DNA of 18,166 bases from Candidatus Gallibacteroides avistercoris (GTDB taxonomy: Bacteria > Bacteroidota > Bacteroidia > Bacteroidales > CHK158-818): contig DVNA01000106.1 in NCBI GenBank assembly GCA_018714665.1, positions 1-18,166 on the forward strand, given 5' to 3'. Position 1 is the first letter of the stretch. Every line of letters starts with the position of its first letter. This document shows, one piece after another, positions 1-6,350 of the stretch. The position numbers were made by a program, and so were the translations under genes. The notes under the pieces are model-generated. The model was not told the DNA's origin, ran no database searches, and worked only from the letters and a program-made list of their open reading frames with translations.

Positions 1-417
1 CGTAATCTGCAAGGAATACACAATCTGGAGCTTGAAGCCAAAGACAAGGAAATATCACGACTGAATGCTATTCTTGAAAAGGCGTTCAAATGGTTCCCGA
101 TGCTCAAAGAAATGTTGAGAATGGAAAAGCTGTGCGCTGCCATCGGCTTCACCAAAGAAATGATAGAGAGCCTTCTGACAAAGAAAGAGGCCATCAGGTG
201 CAATGGCAGGATTTATTCCGAAGAACACAGACGGAAGTTTGACATCAAGAATGATGTTTTCAAGGTAGAAAGGAATCCGACCGATGACGGCAAATTGATA
301 CTGACCATAAACAGGCAGCCGATTGGAGAATGGTTCAAGGAACAGTTTAGCAAGCTGGGACATGGCTTCCGGAAAGCACCTGATGAACCGAGAAAAGGAG
401 GTGGATTTAGATTATAA
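1..417 (+). CDS. MobV-like mobilization/plasmid recombination protein, C-terminal part
   Basis: The frame is open from the first base of the window to a TAA at 415-417, giving 138 residues of a protein whose N-terminus lies outside. It begins with a short heptad-like, charged helix (LELEAKDKEISRLNAIL), then WFPMLKEMLRMEKLCAAIGF, a segment around TKKEAIRCNGRIYSEEHRR, and LTINRQPIGEWFKEQF before a basic Gly/Arg tail. This order (coiled coil, WFPM block, NGRIYSEEH block, WFKEQF) resembles, from memory, the C-terminal region of Bacteroides MobV/Pre-type relaxases carried on mobilizable elements. The relaxase catalytic domain itself is not in the window, so the family call rests on the tail only. 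A terminator follows at 447-481. The context of a tRNA-Ser gene and a transposase remnant nearby supports a mobile-element origin. Confidence 0.6.
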   Translation, partial: RNLQGIHNLELEAKDKEISRLNAILEKAFKWFPMLKEMLRMEKLCAAIGFTKEMIESLLTKKEAIRCNGRIYSEEHRRKFDIKNDVFKVERNPTDDGKLILTINRQPIGEWFKEQFSKLGHGFRKAPDEPRKGGGFRL

Positions 418-446
418 ACGTTAATTCTTTCACATCGAATAGAAAA

Positions 447-481
447 GAGTAGCCAAATAAACTTTTGGTTGCTCCTTTTTT
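447..481 (+). terminator. Rho-independent terminator after the mob gene
   Basis: GAGTAGCCAAA (447-457) can pair with TTTGGTTGCTC (464-474) over eleven positions, including two G-U wobbles, with a six-base loop. A run of six T follows at 476-481. It lies 30 bases after the stop of the mobilization gene on the same strand. It separates that gene from the cassette starting at 514. Confidence 0.75.
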
Positions 482-483
482 CG

Positions 484-491
484 TATCTTTA
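484..491 (+). promoter_or_regulatory. Candidate -7 element for the 514-1497 cassette
   Basis: TATCTTTA differs by one base from the Bacteroidetes -7 consensus TAnnTTTG and lies 22 bases before the ATG at 514. A TTTG at 464-467 could act as the -33 element, but the 16-base spacing is shorter than the usual 19 or so. That TTTG also lies inside the preceding terminator. Confidence 0.35.
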
Positions 492-513
492 TGCCATCCA
501 AGTAGATTAAGTT

Positions 514-654
514 ATGGAACCGAATAGCTGGATAAAAGAAAGTAAGTGGCTTTGTACTCCTGAAGGCTTTGCCATTGCCGAAAAAGTGTGTAATCTTTAT
601 TTTAAGGAATACGACCGTGAAAATAACAGATTGTATGGAATACATTTTTCATGA
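514..654 (+). CDS. Small unrecognised ORF (46 aa), first of the AT-rich cassette
   Basis: An ATG at 514 opens a 46-codon frame ending with TGA at 652-654, starting MEPNSWIKESKWLC and ending YGIHFS. It is too short for family recognition and has no signal peptide or membrane segment. The ATG sits just after a terminator and a candidate -7 element, so it is correctly placed to be translated. The next ORF starts at 635 inside its 3' end, which would suit translational coupling. Alternatives are that it is the N-terminal part of the 635-1153 gene split by a frameshift between about 569 and 651, or a non-functional leader. I do not recognise it. Confidence 0.4.
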   Translation: MEPNSWIKESKWLCTPEGFAIAEKVCNLYFKEYDRENNRLYGIHFS

Positions 655-1153
655 AATAGTGAAATACCCGCCATCAGGGTATAATAAAGATGGCATTTAT
701 ACGTCTGATGACTGGACATCTATATCAGATATCGGGAAATCTTTTAATGGCAAGATTCTCTCTGTGAAAGATTATTTGAAAGTCGAAGGACAATATGTTA
801 ACACGGTTCTGATGATTATGTCAGCACTTGATTGCGAGTATCTGACCATAGAATACATAGAGGTAAATCAAGATGAAATGGCAAATGATATAGAAATATA
901 TAGGAAAAAATACGGTGTTAGTATTACAGGAACACTCCCTAAATTAAAAAAGGGAACAAGACTCTCACGAATCGATGTTCCCAATGTGCTCAGACTTTGT
1001 TTAAGAGAGCTTTGCTATATTGTTTTTTCATGTAAATCAAAGGAACTGAAATTATATTTTTCTTATGAATATTACTTAAATGTACCGAATTTCTTAAAGA
1101 CTTGCATTAGATTATGTGGAACATCATTAAATCCTTTTTCTGCAAAATTATAA
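635..1153 (+). CDS. Unrecognised cytosolic protein (172 aa), possible immunity/accessory cargo
   Basis: The frame is open from 569, but I chose the ATG at 635, which gives MEYIFHEIVKYPPSGYNKDG. The residues encoded before it (MPLPKKCVIF...) look like read-through of the overlapping 514-654 frame. The protein has no signal peptide or clear transmembrane segment. It is rich in Tyr, Ile, Leu and Lys and has several Cys near the end (LRLCLRELCYIVFSC, residues about 130-145). A block around YTSDDWTSISDIGK (residues 24-37) is distinctive. It overlaps the 514-654 ORF by 20 bases and the membrane-protein ORF at 1114 by 40 bases. Its codons are visibly more AT-rich than the housekeeping genes to the right, which suggests horizontal acquisition. 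Size and context would fit an orphan immunity protein or other mobile-element cargo, but that is inference; I do not recognise the family. Confidence 0.55.
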   Translation: MEYIFHEIVKYPPSGYNKDGIYTSDDWTSISDIGKSFNGKILSVKDYLKVEGQYVNTVLMIMSALDCEYLTIEYIEVNQDEMANDIEIYRKKYGVSITGTLPKLKKGTRLSRIDVPNVLRLCLRELCYIVFSCKSKELKLYFSYEYYLNVPNFLKTCIRLCGTSLNPFSAKL

Positions 1154-1497
1154 AGGCAAGAGCTTACGCATTGATGGCTCTTTCAAGCTACAAGAAAAAT
1201 GCATTGCCACCACCTGGTATATGGGATATCAAACTTCTTGATGGTGGTGTTATATCGGCATTGTTCTGTTCTCTATCTTTATGCGGAAATTTCATATTGG
1301 CGTGTATCATAAGTACCATATATTTTTTGATTTTTCCCTTTTCTATGGATTTATGGAAAAGTAGCTCACGCTACTATATTCTATTCAGGAAATTACCCTA
1401 TAAAACAAGATTAAGGTGGAGAATCAGTGTATGGGCTATCATAATCTCACTCTACCTATATGCATTCGCAATACTCTATTTTCAAATGCATAATTGA
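1114..1497 (+). CDS. Small membrane protein of unknown function (127 aa)
   Basis: The ATG at 1114 lies inside the end of the preceding ORF (40-base overlap), suggesting coupled expression. The product has a basic, amphipathic N-terminus (MWNIIKSFFCKIIKARAY) and a long hydrophobic stretch at residues about 45-77, enough for one long or two short membrane spans. A basic loop (FRKLPYKTRLRWR) follows, then a final span at about 105-124, ending FQMHN. It probably sits in the inner membrane. The transposase remnant begins within about 20 bases of its stop codon, so its 3' end may mark a recombination junction and the natural C-terminus could have been different. I do not recognise the family. Confidence 0.5.
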   Translation: MWNIIKSFFCKIIKARAYALMALSSYKKNALPPPGIWDIKLLDGGVISALFCSLSLCGNFILACIISTIYFLIFPFSMDLWKSSSRYYILFRKLPYKTRLRWRISVWAIIISLYLYAFAILYFQMHN

Positions 1498-1639
1498 TTT
1501 CATTTGCCTTCACGGGCTGGACTTTCTTTTCGCCCAGCCATATGTTAAAACGGGTATTGCTTTTCTCGAAACCCACTATCTCGAAGTTGTCTATCAGCAC
1601 ATTCGGGAGAATGGCTCTGAGGAGTTGGTCTGCTTTCAT
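1439..1639 (-). pseudogene. Truncated transposase N-terminal fragment (ISAon1-like)
   Basis: Read from the ATG at 1637-1639 leftwards, the frame gives MKADQLLRAILPNVLIDNFE, then IVGFEKSNTRFNIWLGEKKVQ. From memory this matches the start of the ISAon1-family transposase N-terminal region protein common in Bacteroides. Family-like sequence runs only to about residue 41 (position 1517). The remaining 25 residues (PVKANEINYAFENR...) look like read-through into the end of the membrane-protein gene. No DDE transposase domain follows. It is therefore a remnant, probably left by a deletion whose junction lies at about 1500-1517. The family name is from recall and was not checked. Confidence 0.55.
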
Positions 1640-1659
1640 ACTGCAAAGCTACTCAATAT

Positions 1660-1678
1660 GCATGAGATTTTCTCATGC
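1660..1678 (-). repeat. Perfect hairpin upstream of the transposase remnant
   Basis: GCATGAGA (1660-1667) and TCTCATGC (1671-1678) are perfect inverted repeats around a TTT loop, 20 bases upstream of the remnant transposase ATG. A second pair, GACCCG (1697-1702) and CGGGTC (1715-1720), lies further upstream. Hairpins ahead of transposase starts are common in insertion sequences and can hide the ribosome site from read-through transcripts; that role here is inference. Confidence 0.45.
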
Positions 1679-1742
1679 CAACCGGGAATATCCGCTGACC
1701 CGAAATAATGCAACCGGGTCTTCGGACTGATCCACTTTAAAT

Positions 1743-1774
1743 AAGAAAACACCCAACTTTACATTCTTGGGTGT
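1743..1774 (-). terminator. Terminator downstream of tRNA-Ser
   Basis: On the minus strand, ACACCCAA pairs with TTGGGTGT (plus positions 1767-1774 and 1749-1756) around a ten-base loop. TTTTCTTAT follows. It lies about 50 bases beyond the tRNA 3' end and is suited to ending tRNA-Ser transcription. Confidence 0.65.
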
Positions 1775-1796
1775 AAAATCGGGTGTTTAATTTGTA

Positions 1797-1817
1797 AAAC
1801 ATTGATTTTCAATGTTT
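1797..1817 (-). repeat. Perfect inverted repeat abutting the tRNA-Ser 3' end
   Basis: AAACATTGA (1797-1805) and TCAATGTTT (1809-1817) are perfect inverted repeats around TTT, ending four bases from the tRNA gene. In the tRNA transcript this folds into an AU-rich hairpin followed by a U-rich run, so it may be a first weak terminator or a processing signal. Because it sits at the junction with the mobile region, it could also be part of an attachment site. Confidence 0.5.
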
Positions 1818-1821
1818 ATTG

Positions 1822-1909
1822 CGGAGAGAGCGGGATTCGAACCCGCGATACGCTTTTGGCGTACACACGCTTTCCAGGCGTGCCTCTTCAGCCACTCGAG
1901 CATCTCTCC
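1822..1909 (-). tRNA. tRNA-Ser (anticodon GGA)
   Basis: The minus strand starts GGAGAGATGCTCGAGTGGCT and ends with TCTCTCC plus discriminator G, giving a perfect seven-base acceptor stem. The anticodon loop reads CTGGAAA with anticodon GGA (complement at 1873-1875), which decodes UCC/UCU. A long variable arm typical of serine tRNAs follows (GTGTACGCCAAAAGCGTATC), then the T-loop GGTTCGAATCCC. The gene is 88 bases and CCA is not encoded; CAATA follows the discriminator. The 3' end faces the mobile remnant at 1-1800, the usual orientation for integration into a tRNA gene. Confidence 0.97.
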
Positions 1910-1960
1910 TGGGGTAAGTATTGTTTTCTTGTTTTTTCCGAAGTACCGGAAAAACGCCTA

Positions 1961-1968
1961 CAAAAGTA
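1961..1968 (-). promoter_or_regulatory. Candidate -7 element for tRNA-Ser
   Basis: CAAAAGTA on the plus strand reads TACTTTTG on the minus strand, an exact TAnnTTTG match about 50 bases upstream of the tRNA 5' end. No clear TTTG -33 element is seen at the right distance. Between it and the tRNA lies an eight-base hairpin, TTTTTCCG (1933-1940) with CGGAAAAA (1947-1954), in the tRNA leader. The tRNA could also be reached by read-through from the tatD-family gene, since no terminator is obvious between them. Confidence 0.4.
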
Positions 1969-2037
1969 ATGAATTTTTGTATAGTTTGGCTTATCGGCTC
2001 TCAGGTTTGTCTATTATTTGGGGGCTATTATATATTT

Positions 2038-2817
2038 TTAAGAGTCGAGGCTGGCCGTATGGAATATTTTTCGGGCTGTCCGGGAGGTGATAGTGGCAAT
2101 CTCTTCCGGAGTTGTCTCCGTTATTTGGGCAATGGTATGGCATATGTGGGGAAGAAATGCCGGTTCATTGCGTTTGCCTCTGTGGGGCACCGGGGTTAAA
2201 TAGGGAGCGTCGGTCTCTAAAACGATACGGTCTGTTCCCAATGTCGGAAGAATAGACCGTATGGTGGATTTCTTGAACGTTACAATGCCGTTTATGCCAA
2301 AAATAAAGTCGCCTAATTGGCTGATGGCTTGTGCTTGTTCTGCTGTACCTGAATAACTGTGAAAAATACCGCGTACGGGGAACTCCGTCTCTTGGAGGAG
2401 GGTGATTATTTCGTCGAACGCCTCCCGGATATGTACAATGACGGGAAGGTTCAGTTCGTACGCCCATCTCATTTGTATTTTACAGGCCTCTATCTGTTCG
2501 TTCAGGAATGTCTTGTCCCAATAACAGTCGAGCCCTATTTCGCCTATGGCGCAATAGAGGTGAGTGTTTTGCAACTCTTTCTCGATTTTTCTGAGTTCTT
2601 GTTTATAGTCTCCGGTTACCGATGTGGGGTGCAGTCCCATGGCCGGAGTACAATAGGGAAAGTATTGCTGGCAACACCGCTGCAACGGCTCGATTGTCTG
2701 TACATCAACGTTGGGGAGGATCAAATGTGTAACTCCGGCCTCTCTGGCCCGTTGTACCACTTGGTCGCGGTCGTCGTCAAATTCGGGTAAGTATATGTGG
2801 GTATGGGTGTCAATCAT
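2038..2817 (-). CDS. TatD family metal-dependent hydrolase/DNase
   Basis: This is a 259-residue TIM-barrel hydrolase of the TatD family, cytosolic metal-dependent enzymes with 3'-5' exonuclease or deoxyribonuclease activity in characterised members. Visible family motifs in order are the N-terminal metal site DTHTH (residues 3-7), GEIGLD with metal-bridging E93, the histidine of VIVHIR (H129), FHSYSG (H153), and ETDAPYLTP with D203. RGKRNEP follows at 213-219. All expected metal ligands are present and the length is normal for the family. Its start overlaps the end of the upstream 235-residue gene by eight bases, so the two are probably co-translated as the last members of an operon with the prenyl synthase. 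The exact substrate of this homologue cannot be told. Confidence 0.93.
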   Translation of the reverse strand: MIDTHTHIYLPEFDDDRDQVVQRAREAGVTHLILPNVDVQTIEPLQRCCQQYFPYCTPAMGLHPTSVTGDYKQELRKIEKELQNTHLYCAIGEIGLDCYWDKTFLNEQIEACKIQMRWAYELNLPVIVHIREAFDEIITLLQETEFPVRGIFHSYSGTAEQAQAISQLGDFIFGINGIVTFKKSTIRSILPTLGTDRIVLETDAPYLTPVPHRGKRNEPAFLPHICHTIAQITETTPEEIATITSRTARKIFHTASLDS

Positions 2818-3517
2818 TTGGTTGTGGTAGTTTTTCCGATCTGCGGTTGTAATAGACGATACCGTATTTTTTACAGTTTTCTATTCTCTTTTCTGTTTCC
2901 ATTTCCTGAAACTTCTTTTCGGCCTGGTTCCAGATTTCCAAGATAATCTCGTCTGCTTTTTTTCGCAGCTGTACCAGTTGCCTTTGGTAACCGTCAGTGT
3001 TTTGTCGGAGAATCTTTTGGTTGGTAAAAGACTCTTTGAATATTTCGTAGTGGACTTTTATCTTGGCGATGGTGGGATTGTAAATGGGGAGTCCCCCTTG
3101 TCGGATACGTTCGTTTTCGCCCCGGATAATTTTTTCTCCCCACTCCAAAAGAGCGTTCTCGTTGGTTAAATCAGGTACCGTATGGTTGTACGGGTCTAAT
3201 CCGTACAAGCGTTTTTGTTCCGGCTTGACCTCTTTCCGGATGGCCGCTAAATTCAATACCTGAATAAAATGCGAGATGTACATCCGGGCCATACGTGTTT
3301 GTTCCTGGAATTTTCGGCTGGCTTTTACCTGTTCAGCAAAACTTTGTTGGTAAAATGTGTGTATCCGGCGAAACTCTTCGACAAACGATTTGGCTTCGTT
3401 GATGATGCGGTACGACAATGCCAGTTCTCCCACCGGAAAAATGTATTCCGTTTCGATAGCCGCATCCAGGGCACGGATCCGGGCCGAGTCGGTATTGGGT
3501 AATCTTCTGTATGGCAT
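2810..3517 (-). CDS. Conserved-looking hypothetical protein (235 aa) between prenyl synthase and TatD genes
   Basis: The ATG at 3515-3517 starts MPYRRLPNTDSARIRALDAA. There is no signal peptide and no membrane segment, so it is probably cytosolic. The protein is highly charged and predicted by eye to be largely helical. It has a central segment LYGLDPYNHTVPDLTNENAL (residues about 105-124) and a glycine/proline turn GGLPIYNPTIAKIK. A long basic/acidic helix follows (QLVQLRKKADEIILEIWNQA and beyond) that may form a coiled coil. It sits 19 bases after the prenyl synthase and overlaps the tatD-family start by eight bases, so it is a true operon member. I do not recognise a domain with known function. 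Confidence 0.85.
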   Translation of the reverse strand: MPYRRLPNTDSARIRALDAAIETEYIFPVGELALSYRIINEAKSFVEEFRRIHTFYQQSFAEQVKASRKFQEQTRMARMYISHFIQVLNLAAIRKEVKPEQKRLYGLDPYNHTVPDLTNENALLEWGEKIIRGENERIRQGGLPIYNPTIAKIKVHYEIFKESFTNQKILRQNTDGYQRQLVQLRKKADEIILEIWNQAEKKFQEMETEKRIENCKKYGIVYYNRRSEKLPQPND

Positions 3518-3536
3518 GGTCTGATTATCGGGATTG

Positions 3537-4514
3537 TTAGACGGTTCTTTTCATCATTTGTCCGGCAATGTAATAGAGCATCTCTTTTTTCTCCTCGCCG
3601 ACTGCAATCTCTTGCAAGGAGGTCAGTGCATGGCGATAATGTTTTTCCATCTCCTCTTCGCATAGGCGGTCTATGCCGAGTTGATTGTAAATGCGGGTAA
3701 CGGCGGTAATTTTTTCTTCGGGATCGAACGATTCCAATCCTATCCAGCGATTGAGTTCCGAACGGGTCTGTTCGTCGGCCTTGTTCAGAGCACTGATGAG
3801 CATGAATGTTTTTTTGTTGTTCAGAATGTCGCCTCCGATTTTTTTCCCGAATGTGCTACTGTCTCCGTAAACATCCAAATAGTCGTCTTTCAGTTGGAAG
3901 GCCAAACCGATCTCCTCACCGAAACGGTAAAGCAAGTCGGCCTCTATGGGTGGCGCATCGGCTATCCGGGCTCCTATTTTCAGGGCACATCCCAATAAGA
4001 TAGCGGTTTTCAGCCGTATCATCATCAGGTAATCATCGACGGAAACATTCGATGTATGTTCAAACTCCATGTCGAACTGTTGTCCTTCGCATATTTCGGC
4101 AGCCATTTCTGAGAAGATTTCCAGCACCTCTTTCAGGTAGGGTTGGGGCGTTCTGGCCAACTCTTTGTAGGCCATGATTTGCATGACGTCTCCGGACAGT
4201 ATGGCGGTGATTTCGTCCCATACGCAGTGTACGGTAGGTTTCCCTCTGCGAAGTTCAGCCTTGTCCATGACGTCGTCGTGCAATAGCGTGAAGTTGTGGA
4301 ATATCTCGATGGCCGTGGCCGGAGCGATGGCTTCCGATCGGTGCTTACCGAAAAGTTCACATCCCATCAGGGTCAGTAAAGGTCTTATCCTTTTCCCTCC
4401 CAGCGACAGGGTATATCTGACTGGTTCATACAGCCCGTCCGGTGCTGCCGGATAGTGTATGCGGGCAATCGTTTCGTTGATCTCGGTTAGATATTGATTT
4501 AGTTTTGTTTCCAT
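3537..4514 (-). CDS. Polyprenyl diphosphate synthase (IspA/IspB family)
   Basis: This 325-residue trans-isoprenyl diphosphate synthase condenses isopentenyl diphosphate with an allylic diphosphate to make linear prenyl diphosphates for quinones or related lipids. Visible motifs are LGGKRIRP (residues 38-45, substrate phosphate binding), the first aspartate-rich motif DDVMD (80-84) followed by RRGKPT, EGQQFDM (143-149), and the second motif FQLKDDYLD (206-214). The first motif has no two-residue insertion. The residue five places before it is Phe75; in characterised family members a bulky residue there tends to limit chain length, so a short to medium product is inferred. It heads a minus-strand operon with the unknown 235-residue gene and the tatD-family gene. 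The isoprenoid gene ispH lies nearby on the other strand. Confidence 0.92.
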   Translation of the reverse strand: METKLNQYLTEINETIARIHYPAAPDGLYEPVRYTLSLGGKRIRPLLTLMGCELFGKHRSEAIAPATAIEIFHNFTLLHDDVMDKAELRRGKPTVHCVWDEITAILSGDVMQIMAYKELARTPQPYLKEVLEIFSEMAAEICEGQQFDMEFEHTSNVSVDDYLMMIRLKTAILLGCALKIGARIADAPPIEADLLYRFGEEIGLAFQLKDDYLDVYGDSSTFGKKIGGDILNNKKTFMLISALNKADEQTRSELNRWIGLESFDPEEKITAVTRIYNQLGIDRLCEEEMEKHYRHALTSLQEIAVGEEKKEMLYYIAGQMMKRTV

Positions 4515-4561
4515 TCCTCTTTTCCCGGATGATTGTTTTGTTCCTTATTTCTTTACGAATG

Positions 4562-4593
4562 CGAAGGTAAGACAATATTTTAATTTTCTGAAA
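4562..4593 (-). promoter_or_regulatory. Candidate promoter of the prenyl synthase operon
   Basis: On the minus strand the -7 element TACCTTCG (4562-4569) differs by one base from TAnnTTTG. TTTC (4590-4593) lies 20 bases further upstream as a -33 element. The start of transcription would fall about 40 bases before the ATG of the prenyl synthase. The rest of the interval to 4747 shows no gene and no clear terminator for the tonB-family gene. Confidence 0.45.
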
Positions 4594-4747
4594 TTGTTGT
4601 TTTTGTTTTATTTTATCTGTGCATATAGGACGGTTCAGTCTTAAATTTTTGATCTGATGTTATTGGTTTCGAGGTTGTGATTTTGTAAAAAGAAAGTTGG
4701 GTAGCTGGGCCTGATATTTAGCACCTTAATTCTTCTTTATGTGATTT

Positions 4748-5455
4748 TTATCTCAGTTTGAATGCTACGGATACCTGAAACTGGGTCCTTACCGTTTTCC
4801 CGTTTCGTTTACCGGGTTTCCATTTGGGCATTTTTTGTAAGGTACGTACCGCCTCCCGGTCTAATATGGGCGTAACGCCTTTGATGACCTTGATGTCTGA
4901 GATGGAGCCGTCCCTGTTGACGGTAAACTGACAATATACACGTCCCTGTATGTTGTTTTCCCGGGCTATTTCAGGGTATTCCAAATGTTCATGCAGCCAT
5001 TTGTATAGGGCTGCATAGCCTCCTCCGGGAAATTCGGGACGTTCATCGACAAATGTGAAAACATAATTTTCAGGAGTTTCCTCCTCTTCCGGTTCTATCG
5101 GGACGGGAGGGGTAATGATGGGTTGTACCGTTTCCGTCGGTTCGGTGGCCGGAGGCGGAGGTGAAACCGTTTCGGCTTGTTCTGTTTCTTCGTCTTCTTC
5201 TTCGACAACCGGATTGAATACCTCTTGTGGAATGAGGCGTTTCTCCTTAACCGGTGGAGGAGGGGTGATAAAAGTATTGAGAATATCCTCTTCTATCAAA
5301 ATGTTTTGGCTGCTGATGTCTTTGTATCGAGTAACTTGTGTTGTTGTCCACTCAAAAGAGACGTAAAGAACGGTTAGGATAACCACATACCCTATCAGAA
5401 AAGAGGTCAGCTTCTTTTTTTCTAAATCGACATTGGGTAGTTTCTTTATTTCCAT
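4748..5455 (-). CDS. Energy transducer TonB family protein
   Basis: This 235-residue protein links the inner-membrane proton-motive force to TonB-dependent outer-membrane transporters. A short cytosolic N-terminus (MEIKKLPNVDLEKKK) precedes a membrane anchor at residues about 17-35. A periplasmic linker follows, rich in Pro and Glu, with ITPPPPVKEK, VSPPPPATEPTE and IITPPVPIEPEEEETPE. The C-terminal TonB domain runs from FPGG at residue 142 to the end, with the YPEIARENNIQGRVYCQFTV core and MPKWKPGKRNGK near the end, as in Bacteroidetes TonB proteins. No ExbB/ExbD genes are adjacent. It is monocistronic and divergent from cmk. Confidence 0.93.
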   Translation of the reverse strand: MEIKKLPNVDLEKKKLTSFLIGYVVILTVLYVSFEWTTTQVTRYKDISSQNILIEEDILNTFITPPPPVKEKRLIPQEVFNPVVEEEDEETEQAETVSPPPPATEPTETVQPIITPPVPIEPEEEETPENYVFTFVDERPEFPGGGYAALYKWLHEHLEYPEIARENNIQGRVYCQFTVNRDGSISDIKVIKGVTPILDREAVRTLQKMPKWKPGKRNGKTVRTQFQVSVAFKLR

Positions 5456-5490
5456 GGATGAAAAAGAGTCTCAGTTGTGCGTCTGTTTTG

Positions 5491-5520
5491 CAAAAGTACA
5501 ATAAATTTCTGCGAATCAAA
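5491..5520 (-). promoter_or_regulatory. Promoter of the TonB-family gene
   Basis: On the minus strand, TTTG (5517-5520) is followed after 18 bases by TACTTTTG (5491-5498), an exact match to the Bacteroidetes -33/-7 pattern. The transcript would start about 30 bases before the ATG at 5455. Confidence 0.7.
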
Positions 5521-5614
5521 ACTGTCGCTCGGCTAACTTTTTTTTCTGTTTGGTATATTGCCAGGTATGTATAAAATTAAGGAACTCCTCTGTCTGTGGT
5601 CTGAAAAATAATCG

Positions 5615-5622
5615 TATCTTTG
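5615..5622 (+). promoter_or_regulatory. Promoter -7 element of cmk
   Basis: TATCTTTG is an exact match to the Bacteroidetes -7 consensus, 22 bases before the cmk ATG. The -33 region is less clear; TCTG at 5593-5596 is the nearest candidate, 18 bases upstream. The interval 5456-5644 is thus a divergent promoter region for the tonB-family gene and cmk. Confidence 0.6.
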
Positions 5623-5644
5623 AATTTTGTAAAGAAAAAATTTT

Positions 5645-6340
5645 ATGGTTGAAAATAAGAAGATTATTATTGCGATAGATGGATTCTCGTCATGCGGGAA
5701 AAGCACGATGGCCAAAGAGTTGGCCAAACGTCTGGGATATATATACGTGGATAGCGGAGCCATGTACCGGGCCATAACGTTGTATTGCCTGGAACACGGG
5801 TTGATAACGGGCGAGGTGGTAGATCAGGTTGCCTTGGAAAAAGCGTTGCCCACCATCTCCATTACCTTTAAGTTGAATCGGAACGGTTTGCCGGAGACCT
5901 ACCTGGACGGGAAAAACGTAGAGCGGGAAATCCGGACGATGGCTGTGTCGGATAAAGTCAGCCAGGTCAGTGCCATCCCGTTCGTCCGCAAAGCCTTGGT
6001 TTCGTTGCAACAAGCTTTGGGAAAAGAGAAAGGAATTGTGATGGATGGCCGGGATATCGGAACAACCGTTTTCCCGGATGCCGAGTTGAAAATTTTTGTA
6101 ACAGCCTCGCCCGAGGTAAGAGCCTTGCGACGTTGCGAAGAGTTGGCGGCCAAAGGGGCGGAGGTGTCGTTCCAGACGGTACTTGAAAACGTAAAAAAAC
6201 GCGATTATATTGATCAGCATCGGGAAGAGAGTCCGTTGGTTATGGCCAAGGATGCCGTTTTGCTGGACAATTCGACACTCTCCATCGAGCAACAAAACGA
6301 ATGGTTGTATAACAAATACCGGGAAGTTGTATCAAAATAA
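5645..6340 (+). CDS. cmk: (d)CMP kinase
   Basis: Cytidylate kinase transfers phosphate from ATP to CMP or dCMP in the cytosol, feeding CTP and dCTP pools. The 231-residue product has a P-loop GFSSCGKS (residues 13-20), DSGAMYRA soon after (nucleotide-monophosphate site), and the DGRDIGTTVFPDAELKIFVT block typical of bacterial Cmk. The lid/LID-proximal region RDYIDQHREESPL and the final VLLDNSTLSIEQQ also match. Length is normal for the family. The ATG at 5645 follows an exact -7 element at a suitable distance. The ispH gene starts 10 bases after the stop, so the two are almost certainly co-transcribed. Confidence 0.96.
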   Translation: MVENKKIIIAIDGFSSCGKSTMAKELAKRLGYIYVDSGAMYRAITLYCLEHGLITGEVVDQVALEKALPTISITFKLNRNGLPETYLDGKNVEREIRTMAVSDKVSQVSAIPFVRKALVSLQQALGKEKGIVMDGRDIGTTVFPDAELKIFVTASPEVRALRRCEELAAKGAEVSFQTVLENVKKRDYIDQHREESPLVMAKDAVLLDNSTLSIEQQNEWLYNKYREVVSK

Positions 6341-6350
6341 TCCCTTCGAT

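Noticed and set aside
1460..1730. Two plus-strand open frames of 78 and 82 aa
   Set aside because: They are antisense to the transposase remnant and its upstream region.
5115..5377. Serine/glycine-rich plus-strand frames opposite the TonB gene
   Set aside because: They are the reverse of the Pro/Glu-rich linker codons of TonB, which produce low-complexity shadows.
5690..6295. Antisense open frame of 201 aa opposite cmk
   Set aside because: It is a shadow of a well-supported cmk gene.
6210..6350. N-terminal extension of ispH into cmk
   Set aside because: The extra residues overlap cmk and lack similarity; the ATG at 6351 gives the canonical IspH start, with the first cluster cysteine at residue 13.
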